Below, piece after piece: positions 16,467 through 24,222 of a DNA stretch of 64,000 nt. A program made the translations under genes and the position numbers. Below the pieces are notes generated by a model. It saw only the letters and a program-made list of their open reading frames with translations. It was not told the origin of the DNA and made no database searches. Positions within the stretch are counted from its first letter, which is position 1; every line of letters begins with the position of its first letter. Source of the DNA: Deltaproteobacteria bacterium (GTDB lineage Bacteria > Myxococcota_A > UBA9160 > UBA6930); contig JAJDAP010000022.1 in NCBI GenBank assembly GCA_029261795.1, positions 24,337 through 88,336 on the forward strand, written 5' to 3'.

Positions 16467-17560
16467 ATCTCCAGCACCGTCCGCACGCCGCGGCTTGCCC
16501 GCACGTCGTCGAATCCCTCGTTGATCTCCGACAGCGGCCGGCGCTGGGTGATCATCGTATCGAGGTCGAGCCGGCCGTTCTGCCACAGAGCGATCAGGCG
16601 CGGGACGTCGCGCACCGAGTTGCAGCCTCCGAGAAGCGTCCCCTTCAAGGTCTTGGCGCCGACGGTAAAGAGGGCGGCCGGCGCGATGTGAATCGCCTGG
16701 TCGATCGGGGGCGCACCCACGCACACGATCGTCCCGCCGTTTCGCGTGGCGAAATAGCCCTGGGTGACGAGGTCTGCGACGCCGGCGGTCTCGAAGGCAT
16801 AGTCGACACCGATCCCGCCAGTCAGATCCCGGGCCGCCGTGACGACGTCGTCGTGTGTCGGGTCGAGGGTATGCGTTGCGCCGAGGCCCATCGCCATCTC
16901 GCGGCGTCCAGCGACCGGGTCGGACACGATGATCTTGGCGGCGTTTGCCAGCGAAGCGCCTTGCACCGCGGAGAGCCCGATTCCGCCGAGGCCCATCACC
17001 AGGACGGTCGCGCCCTCCTCCACCCCGGCCGTATTGAGCACCGCTCCGACGCCGGTCTGCACCGCACAACCGATCACGCAGGCAATCTCGACGGGCGTGT
17101 CCTCGGGAACGCGGATCGCACCGTGGGCCTGGGTCACCGTGTACTCGGCGAAGCCGGCAACGTTGAGTCCGCGGTAGACGGCCTGATCCCCGCGGCTGAG
17201 ACCCGTGGTTCCGTCGGGGAACGTGTTGGTCATGATGCCGCTGGTCTGCTCACAAAGGCTGAACTCGGCGCGTTGGCACCAATAGCAATGGCCGCATGGC
17301 GGTGCCGGCGTGAGCACGACCTTGTCGCCGACGGCGAGATTCGAGACGCCAGCCCCAAGCTCCTCGACGACGCCGGCGGCTTCATGCCCCAGCACGATCG
17401 GCATGGCACCGCCGAGCCCATCGGCCACGCTCACGTCCGAGTGGCAGATACCGCAGTTCTTGACGCGAACCAGGACTTCGCCGGATCGCGGTCCGCGAAT
17501 CTCCAGATCATCCACGATCTCCAAGGGTTTTCCGACCTCGGTCAGAATGGCTGCGCGCAT
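16463..17560 (-). CDS. Zinc-dependent alcohol dehydrogenase (MDR superfamily)
   Basis: The 365-residue enzyme has the catalytic zinc region CGICHSD (from Cys36) and GHE (His59-Glu60), the four-Cys structural zinc lobe (Cys89, 92, 95, 103 in PPCGHCYWCQRAEFSLC), and the NAD-binding motif VLVMGLGGIGLSAVQGA near residue 190. It resembles class III-like or mycothiol-independent AdhB-type enzymes and oxidises an alcohol to an aldehyde or ketone. Its stop overlaps the end of the convergent sugar-isomerase gene by 4 bases, leaving no room for a terminator between them. Confidence 0.9.
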   Translation of the reverse strand: MRAAILTEVGKPLEIVDDLEIRGPRSGEVLVRVKNCGICHSDVSVADGLGGAMPIVLGHEAAGVVEELGAGVSNLAVGDKVVLTPAPPCGHCYWCQRAEFSLCEQTSGIMTNTFPDGTTGLSRGDQAVYRGLNVAGFAEYTVTQAHGAIRVPEDTPVEIACVIGCAVQTGVGAVLNTAGVEEGATVLVMGLGGIGLSAVQGASLANAAKIIVSDPVAGRREMAMGLGATHTLDPTHDDVVTAARDLTGGIGVDYAFETAGVADLVTQGYFATRNGGTIVCVGAPPIDQAIHIAPAALFTVGAKTLKGTLLGGCNSVRDVPRLIALWQNGRLDLDTMITQRRPLSEINEGFDDVRASRGVRTVLEI

Positions 17561-17676
17561 GTGCTCTCCCGGTTCGTCGAAGTGGGCGGACGATTGTAGC
17601 CGGACCGGACAGAGCGGGAAGAGCGCGCGAATTCATGGGGCGCGATAGGCTCGGCGATGGCAGAAAAGGAGCCGCA

Positions 17677-18699
17677 ATGAAAGTTCTGGTCACCGGGGGT
17701 ACCGGATTCACCGGTTCGCACACGGTCCAGGCGTTCGTCGATGCGGGCCACGAAGTCCGCTTACTGGTTCGCGATCGCGAGAAGGTTCGCCGCGTCTTCG
17801 ACCCTCGTTCCATCGCGATCCCTGAAGCCGACGTGATCGTCGGCGACATCACCGACGAGAGCAGCGTCGAACAAGCCATGGCCGGCTGTGACGGGGTCTT
17901 CCATGGCGCCGCGCTCGTCGATCTGCGCCGCTCCATGGCCGGTACCGTGCTGCGCACGAACGCGCGAGGCGTCGAGCTGGTGGTCGGAGGCGCGGCGCGG
18001 CGCGGCTTGCCCTCCATCGTCTACGTCTCGAGCCTGGCGATCTTCTTCGTCCCGGGATGTGAACCGCTACACCCGGAGATGGCGATTGCGCCCGCCACGA
18101 CCTCCTACGCCAGGAGCAAGGCGGAGGCCGAGCGAAAGATCCGGCGCATGCAATCGGCGGGCGCATCGATTCGCGCCTCCTACCCGACTGGCATCATCGG
18201 GCCCGATGATCCCGGCATGACCGACGCCAACCATGCCGTCTATTCGTTCTTCAAGGACACCGGCCTGACGACGTCGAGCGGTTTCCAGACGGTCGATGTG
18301 CGCGATCTCGCCACACTCCATCTTCGCCTGCTCGAATTGCCAGCTGGGCCCGAACGATATACGGCTGCCGGCGAGTTCCTCTCATGGTCGGACACCTACG
18401 CACTGCTCGAGCGGCTTACGGGAACCCGGGTCCGGCAGCCGAGGATTCCCGGGCCCGCGCTTCGCATGCTCGGCAGCATCGGAGATGTGGTCAAGCGGGT
18501 CTATGACTTCAACTATCCGCTCACCCGCGATTCGATGGAATTCGCCACCCAGTGGCCGGGTGCCTCCGGAAACGAGACGACGGAGCAGCTCGGTGTGCAG
18601 TTCCGCCCGGCAGAGGAGAGCTACCGGGACACGCTCCGCTGGATGTTCGAAGCCGGGCATTTGAATGCGGGCCACATCGGCCACCTAGCTGAGGGTTGA
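17677..18699 (+). CDS. NAD(P)-dependent epimerase/dehydratase (extended SDR)
   Basis: The 340-residue extended SDR starts MKVLVTGGTGFTGSHTVQAF with the TGxxGxxG cofactor motif. It has the substrate-side motif YVSSLAIFF near 112 and the catalytic Tyr-Lys in SYARSKAEAE near 138. The fold resembles dihydroflavonol reductase and 3-beta-hydroxysteroid dehydrogenase-like proteins. The start at 17677 has AAAGGAG upstream. The substrate is unknown. Confidence 0.85.
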   Translation: MKVLVTGGTGFTGSHTVQAFVDAGHEVRLLVRDREKVRRVFDPRSIAIPEADVIVGDITDESSVEQAMAGCDGVFHGAALVDLRRSMAGTVLRTNARGVELVVGGAARRGLPSIVYVSSLAIFFVPGCEPLHPEMAIAPATTSYARSKAEAERKIRRMQSAGASIRASYPTGIIGPDDPGMTDANHAVYSFFKDTGLTTSSGFQTVDVRDLATLHLRLLELPAGPERYTAAGEFLSWSDTYALLERLTGTRVRQPRIPGPALRMLGSIGDVVKRVYDFNYPLTRDSMEFATQWPGASGNETTEQLGVQFRPAEESYRDTLRWMFEAGHLNAGHIGHLAEG

Positions 18700-18768
18700 A
18701 TCCCCCACCCGTTTGCGTGACCCAGTGCGGGCTCAAGCCGCCCTCCCTCGAAGTCGAAAAGCGACGGG

Positions 18769-20910
18769 ATGGCAACGGCTTACGACAACGATCCGCGCAC
18801 CGCAGTCGAGCGCCTCAAGCAGCCGCTCGTTCTGGTGATCGACGACGATCCCGGTGCGCGCCGCGCCATCGGCCGTGCCGTGGAACGCGAAGGGCTCGAA
18901 GTCTGCAGCGCCGAGGATGGTGAAGCGGGGCTATCCGCTTTCAACGTTCGCATTCCGCAGGCGATCTTGCTGGATGTACAGATGCCCGGGCTGTCCGGCT
19001 TCCAGGTTTGCGAGGAAATCCGAAGCCGACCCGGTGGCGCCGAAGTCCCGATCGTGATGATGACCGGCCACGACGACGAAGCTTCGATTCGCCGCGCCTA
19101 CGACGTCGGCGCCACGGACTTCCTGACCAAGCCGATCCAACCGCTGATCCTTCAGCATCGGCTGCGTTACCTGCTGCGCGCGAGCGCCACCATGACGGCG
19201 CTTGCCCGCGGCGAGCGCCAGCTCGGCAATGCACTCGAACTCGCGCGCATGGGAAGCTGGCAGCTCGACATCGCGACCGGCGCCTTCTCGATCTCGCAGC
19301 AGTTGCTGGCACTACTCGGCCACGAAGGCAACAACAACTTCACCGTCGAACAGTTCGGCCAACTCATCGTCGAAGAAGATCGATCGATTCTTCACGAGGG
19401 CGTGCGAGATTGCATCACCCATCGTCGCACCGTCGGATTCGACCATCGAATACTCCGTCCTGGCGGCATCGAACGCGTCATGCAGTGCCAGATCCGGCTG
19501 ACGCTGGACGAAGATGGTGAACCCGAAGCGCTCGAGGGAATCGCCCAGGACGTTACCGAGCGACGGCGAACCGAAGAACAGGTGCAGTACCTGGCGCTTC
19601 ACGACGAGCTGACCGGCCTCGGCAATCGCAAGCTATTCGAACAACGCCTGTTCCTGGCCGTTCACGATGCGCGACGAGGCGGGACGCCGCTCTCCGTCCT
19701 CGTCGTCGACCTCGATCATTTCAAACGCATCAACGATAACCTCGGCCACTCGGCCGGCGATCGCTTGCTGCGTGGCGCTGCCAGCAGGCTGACGGACTGT
19801 CTGCGGGAGACCCCTACCGTCGGGGACTCCCTCGAGCATGCCACGACCGCGCGACTCGGCGGCGACGCATTCATCATCCTGCTGCCCGAGGTCGGCGATC
19901 CCGGTGCACTCGACTCGTTGGCGCGGCGCATCTCGGAATCGCTCGCGTCACCCTTCCACCTGAACGACCACGAGGTCTCGGTCGGCACGAGCATCGGAAT
20001 CGCGGTCTTCCCTGGCGATGGCAGCGACGTAGAGACATTGCTTCGCAATGCCGATGCCGCGCTCTCCCACGCCAAGGCCGAGGGGCGCTCGAACCATCAG
20101 TTCTACAACGAAACGATGAACTCGGTGGGCCTGGCTCGGCTGATCATCGAATCGAAGTTGCGCCGGGCCCTTACGAACGACGAATTCGAGCTCTACTACC
20201 AACCCAAGCTCTCGCTCGAAACGGGCCGGATCGTGGGCTTCGAGGGCTTGCTGCGCTGGTTCGATTCGGATCTGGGCATGGTGATGCCCGCGGACTTCAT
20301 TTCGATCGCCGAAGAAACCGGACTCATCGTCCCGATTGGCGAGTGGGTCATGCGGGAAGCGTGTCGTCAATCGACATGCTGGCGCCGAGCCGGAAGCGTC
20401 GATGTGCCGATCGCGGTGAACTTCTCACCGGAGCAGTTCCGACACGACGACATCGCCGCGACCGTACGTCGCGTACTGGCGGAGGAAGGTGCTTCCGCGT
20501 CGAGCCTCGGCGTCGAGATCACCGAGGGCGTGGTGCTTCACGATGCCGAGCGAGCGATCCGCCAGCTCGAAGAACTCCGAGCGCTCGGCATCGAGATCGC
20601 ACTCGACGATTTCGGGACCGGCTACTCCTCACTTTCCTACTTGCGGACCCTGCCCGTCGACATCGTCAAGATCGATCAATCTTTCGTGAGGGAAGTGGGC
20701 AGCCGCGATCACAGCTCGGCACTGACCGCCTCGATCATCCAGATGGCCAAGGCGCTCGGATTGCGCGTCATCGCCGAGGGCGTAGAAGACACTGCCCAGC
20801 GGGACCTGTTGGCGAGCTGGGGCTGCGATCAGATGCAGGGCTACTTGTTCAGCCCCCCGGTCTCCGCCGAGGCCGCCGAGCAGCTCTGGCAAGAGAACAC
20901 CTCCGACTGA
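18769..20910 (+). CDS. Receiver-PAS-GGDEF-EAL c-di-GMP signalling protein with degenerate motifs
   Basis: The 713-residue cytoplasmic protein has a response-regulator receiver domain (about 22-140; VLVIDDDPGARR, acceptor Asp in LLDVQMPG), a PAS/PAC segment (about 145-270, ending IAQDVTERRRTEE), a GGDEF domain (about 275-440) and an EAL domain (about 455-705). The diguanylate cyclase signature reads GGDAF instead of GGDEF, and the EAL signature reads EGL in GFEGLLRW. Other phosphodiesterase residues are kept (DDFGTGYSSLSYL, VKIDQSF, EGVED). The cyclase half may therefore be regulatory, and phosphodiesterase activity is uncertain. The kinase partner is not adjacent. Confidence 0.88.
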   Translation: MATAYDNDPRTAVERLKQPLVLVIDDDPGARRAIGRAVEREGLEVCSAEDGEAGLSAFNVRIPQAILLDVQMPGLSGFQVCEEIRSRPGGAEVPIVMMTGHDDEASIRRAYDVGATDFLTKPIQPLILQHRLRYLLRASATMTALARGERQLGNALELARMGSWQLDIATGAFSISQQLLALLGHEGNNNFTVEQFGQLIVEEDRSILHEGVRDCITHRRTVGFDHRILRPGGIERVMQCQIRLTLDEDGEPEALEGIAQDVTERRRTEEQVQYLALHDELTGLGNRKLFEQRLFLAVHDARRGGTPLSVLVVDLDHFKRINDNLGHSAGDRLLRGAASRLTDCLRETPTVGDSLEHATTARLGGDAFIILLPEVGDPGALDSLARRISESLASPFHLNDHEVSVGTSIGIAVFPGDGSDVETLLRNADAALSHAKAEGRSNHQFYNETMNSVGLARLIIESKLRRALTNDEFELYYQPKLSLETGRIVGFEGLLRWFDSDLGMVMPADFISIAEETGLIVPIGEWVMREACRQSTCWRRAGSVDVPIAVNFSPEQFRHDDIAATVRRVLAEEGASASSLGVEITEGVVLHDAERAIRQLEELRALGIEIALDDFGTGYSSLSYLRTLPVDIVKIDQSFVREVGSRDHSSALTASIIQMAKALGLRVIAEGVEDTAQRDLLASWGCDQMQGYLFSPPVSAEAAEQLWQENTSD

Positions 20911-20919
20911 CCCGCGGGC

Positions 20920-21672
20920 TCAGCCAACACGGTGATCGGCGGCTCGCAGTTCGGCGGCCTGCAGAACGGTCTCGGAGAATTCTCCAGCTTCGAGCGCGAC
21001 CCGTTTTCCGAAAGCGGCTCGCAGTGCGTCGAGAACCTCGGACGTCGTCACGCCGGGAACCTCGTCCTCGACGGCGCCGACCGTGGCCGGATCCCACTCG
21101 AAGCCCATGGCGTCGTAGACCGGGATGAGCGGATCGCGCACCCGATCGCTGCCGCCCACCACGATCACGCCGCCCACGTGGGCGGAGCCACGAACGATTC
21201 GCTGACCGACGCCCATCAGCTTGGTCCGGCCGCCGGCATTCACGCTGTGCGCGCCGGGACAGTATTCGCCCGGAACTTCGCCGACGCGAGCATCGACACC
21301 GAGAGAAGACAGCGCTTCGGCGATGATTCCGGCCGTCTCCTCGAAGCGTTCGCGGATCCGGGTGCGTGGCTCGGGATCAGCCGTGCACCAGGCAAAGGCG
21401 ATCGTCTGGTCGTGGAACACGGCTGCCCTTCCGCCCGCCAGCCGAAGAATCGCACCGAAGCCGGCGGCCCGGGCCGCGGCGACGGCCTCCTCGAAGCCGG
21501 CGCGGGCGCGGTCGAGCACCGAGAACGCAACGACGTCGCCGGGAACGTGCAGGCGCAGGGCCTCGCGCTCGCGGCCCGCCGCCACCTCCTCGAGGAGCGC
21601 GCGCGACAGCCCCGTATCGAAGGCTGGGCGATCGGCGAAGGACGACTCGAACAGTGTGGCGGTGCGAGGCAC
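20920..21672 (-). CDS. Lipoate-protein ligase A family protein
   Basis: The 250-residue protein has the biotin/lipoate ligase fold: ALRLHVPGDVVAFS, LRLAGGRAAVFHDQTIAFAW (the RxxGGxAVxH-like substrate motif, near 76) and GAHSVNAGGRTKLMGVGQRIVRG, where the Lys may be the catalytic Lys. The C-terminal accessory domain of full LplA is short. It would attach lipoate or a related acid to a carrier domain, or act as an amidotransferase. It has an open frame and ATG at 21672. It is convergent with the c-di-GMP gene, with a 9-nt gap. Confidence 0.75.
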   Translation of the reverse strand: MPRTATLFESSFADRPAFDTGLSRALLEEVAAGREREALRLHVPGDVVAFSVLDRARAGFEEAVAAARAAGFGAILRLAGGRAAVFHDQTIAFAWCTADPEPRTRIRERFEETAGIIAEALSSLGVDARVGEVPGEYCPGAHSVNAGGRTKLMGVGQRIVRGSAHVGGVIVVGGSDRVRDPLIPVYDAMGFEWDPATVGAVEDEVPGVTTSEVLDALRAAFGKRVALEAGEFSETVLQAAELRAADHRVG

Positions 21673-21744
21673 GGCCCCAGGATACCGGCGCCGATCCCAG
21701 CGCGAACGGGGTAACGTTGGCGATTCGCGCTGGAGGAGTATGCG

Positions 21745-22947
21745 ATGGGTCCGATGGAAGGCATCAAGGTCGTCGAGATGGGTGTCTGGGTTGCGGGGCC
21801 GGCCGCCGGCATGATCCTCTCGGATTGGGGTGCCGACGTCGTCAAGATCGAGCCGCCCGGGATCGGCGACCCCGCGCGTCTGTTCCAGAAGATGTTGGGC
21901 GGCGATCTGCCGTTCAATCCGCCCTTCGAGATGGACAACCGCAACAAGCGCTCGGTCGTCATCGATCTCACCACCGACGAGGGCAAGGCCATCGGGTTCG
22001 AACTGATCGATCAGGCGGACGTCTTCATCACCAACATCCGCCCGGCGGCGCTCGAGCGACTCGGCTACGGACCCGATGCCCTGCTCGCGCGAAACCCGCG
22101 GCTGGTCTACGGGCTACTCACGGGCTACGGGCTCGAAGGACCGGAGAAGGACACGGCCGCCTACGACATTGCCGGGTTCTGGGCGCGCTCGGGCATCGCA
22201 CACATGCTGAGCCAACCCGGCAGTCACCCACCGTTCCAACGGGGCGGGATGGGAGACCACGGCACCGGGATGGTGCTGGCCGGTGCCGTCTCGGCCGCGC
22301 TCTTTGCGCGCGAGCGCACCGGCGAGGGGCAACTGGTCTCTTCGTCGCTGTTGCGCCAGGGCATCTACACCCTCTCTTTCGATGTGGCGACGGCGCTTCG
22401 CTTCGGCGTCGGCCTGGCGGTCGGTAACCGCAAGACGATGGGAAACCCGTGCATCAACAACTACCAGGACAAGGATGGCCGCTGGTTCTGGATCGTCGGG
22501 CTCGAGGGCGAACGCCATTGGCCCCCGCTCTGTGAGGCCGCCGGGCACCCCGAATGGCTCGAGGATCCCCGTTTCGCTGGTCCGGCCGAGCGTGCTGCAA
22601 ACGCCGAGGCGTTGATCAGCCTGATCGACGAAGCCTTCGCAACCCGGAGCCTGGCCGAATGGCGCCCGATCTTCGATGGCACGGAGAACTTCTGGTGGGC
22701 GCCGGTACAAGACCTCGACGAGGTCATGGCCGATCCGCAGGTCCGCGCCGCTGGCAGCTTCATCGAAGTGCCCGACGGCCCGGCGACGACCACGCTGCCT
22801 GCCAGCCCGGCAGATTTCCATGGCACACCCTGGACACCCCGTTCGATGGCGCCCGGTCACGGAGAGCACACCGACGAGATCCTGCGAGAACTCGGCCGGG
22901 ACGACGAAGCCTTGAGCGCGCTGCGCGAGAAGGGCGTGATCGGTTAG
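21745..22947 (+). CDS. CaiB/BaiF-type (class III) CoA-transferase
   Basis: The 400-residue enzyme starts with the family pattern GIKVVEMGVWVAGPAAGMILSDWGADVVKIEPP. It has the DMDNRNKRSVVIDL-like segment near 72 and the catalytic Asp in GMGDHGTGMVLAGA near 171. It would move CoA between carboxylic acids, for instance to activate a carnitine-, bile-acid- or aromatic-type acid. The ATG has a GGAGGAG ribosome binding site nearby. The acid substrate cannot be read from sequence. Confidence 0.9.
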   Translation: MGPMEGIKVVEMGVWVAGPAAGMILSDWGADVVKIEPPGIGDPARLFQKMLGGDLPFNPPFEMDNRNKRSVVIDLTTDEGKAIGFELIDQADVFITNIRPAALERLGYGPDALLARNPRLVYGLLTGYGLEGPEKDTAAYDIAGFWARSGIAHMLSQPGSHPPFQRGGMGDHGTGMVLAGAVSAALFARERTGEGQLVSSSLLRQGIYTLSFDVATALRFGVGLAVGNRKTMGNPCINNYQDKDGRWFWIVGLEGERHWPPLCEAAGHPEWLEDPRFAGPAERAANAEALISLIDEAFATRSLAEWRPIFDGTENFWWAPVQDLDEVMADPQVRAAGSFIEVPDGPATTTLPASPADFHGTPWTPRSMAPGHGEHTDEILRELGRDDEALSALREKGVIG

Positions 22948-22985
22948 GCGTCTTCCGTCGAGCGCCAAGTGTCGAGCGACGGGCG

Positions 22986-24197
22986 TCAGGCCGCGAGCGC
23001 CCTTCGCGTGCGGCGGCGATGCCGCCATCCCGCGATCGGCAGCAGCACGAGGGCGAGTTCGAAGCCGATTCCGCAGGCGCCCTTGTCGATCGGGAAGAAG
23101 TGGACATCGGGCTCGAACGCGTTCGCGTACTTCGGGCGGAGGAAGCTCTGATAACGCAGGTCGTTCAGCAGGAAACGGCGGAAGTAGGAGACGCCGTACA
23201 GGTTCTGGATGCGTTCGACTTCGGCCAGCGGAAAAGCCGGCGGGACACAGGTGTCGAACCAGGGCTGGATCAGCGCATCCGCCCCGACGGCCGGCCACAA
23301 GTTCGGCGTCAGTTGGACGGAGATCAGGGCGTTCCCGATATCGCAGATGATGTTCGCGAAGTGCGTGTGGGTCGCACCGATGACGTCGGCGCGAAACACG
23401 TCGGTGGGAACCAGGGAGAAAGGCCGCGTCGTGTTGTCGTCGATGGGCGTTGTCGTGTCCAGGGTCCCGGACAGGAGCATCAGCGGCCGATCGAAGCCGC
23501 GGAAAGCGTCGTCATCGATCAGGCCGGATGCGGGCGCGACCGCCATCACGGCGACGATGCGGTCGTCTGCCGGGGCGCTGATGAAGCCGGTACGCATCGC
23601 CAGCGCCGTGTAGCCACCGAAGGAATGGCCGGCGACGCCGAAGCCATCGCGGCGGACGCGGGCCTCGAACGGATCTCCGAGTGCTTCGCTGCGCGCAAGT
23701 AACGTATCGATCACGAAACTCACGTCCTGGGGGCGGTCGACCGCCGACTCGATAAAGCCGACAGCGGTCCCGTTCTGGACATCGTCGGTGGTGTTGCCCG
23801 TGTGGTTCGGTGCCGCCACGATGAATCCGTGGCTCGCAAGGCCCTCGCATAACGTCGTCGACTGCGTGTTGATGCCACCCGACCCGTGGGAGAACACGAT
23901 CAACGGATGCCGCCCCTGGGCCACCGGCAGGTCGTCGATGGCCAGCTGTGAGGTCACCGTGATCACACCGATGACCGGATACTCCGTCGGCGCTCCGACG
24001 TAATCCTCCGGATCGACCGGATACCAGACACGGAGATCGAGCGGCCGGTTCGAGCGGGCTGCGTCCGTCACGGCGAACTCGGTATGTCCGACGCCGAAAG
24101 GACCCGGCGCGTCCGGTGCAGGCGGGCCATCGGCCAGGGCGGCCGTGGCGATGCCGAAGGTCAGCGTCACCAACAAGAGAGAACGCGCGAACCGCAT
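22986..24197 (-). CDS. Secreted alpha/beta hydrolase with MYXO-CTERM-like C-terminal anchor
   Basis: The 403-residue protein has a signal peptide (MRFARSLLLVTLTFGIATAALA) and an alpha/beta hydrolase domain like platelet-activating-factor acetylhydrolase/dienelactone hydrolase: VFSHGSGGINTQ near 109 and the nucleophile elbow AGHSFGGYTA near 194. The C-terminus ends with Cys375 in GACGIGF, a hydrophobic helix and an Arg cluster (WRHRRRTRR). That is the layout of MYXO-CTERM sorting tails, in which a Cys precedes a membrane segment and basic residues. The hydrolase is therefore probably processed and held on the outer surface. The ester substrate is unknown. Confidence 0.8.
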   Translation of the reverse strand: MRFARSLLLVTLTFGIATAALADGPPAPDAPGPFGVGHTEFAVTDAARSNRPLDLRVWYPVDPEDYVGAPTEYPVIGVITVTSQLAIDDLPVAQGRHPLIVFSHGSGGINTQSTTLCEGLASHGFIVAAPNHTGNTTDDVQNGTAVGFIESAVDRPQDVSFVIDTLLARSEALGDPFEARVRRDGFGVAGHSFGGYTALAMRTGFISAPADDRIVAVMAVAPASGLIDDDAFRGFDRPLMLLSGTLDTTTPIDDNTTRPFSLVPTDVFRADVIGATHTHFANIICDIGNALISVQLTPNLWPAVGADALIQPWFDTCVPPAFPLAEVERIQNLYGVSYFRRFLLNDLRYQSFLRPKYANAFEPDVHFFPIDKGACGIGFELALVLLPIAGWRHRRRTRRALAA

Positions 24198-24222
24198 CGG
24201 GGCACTCCAGATTGTGGGGAGC

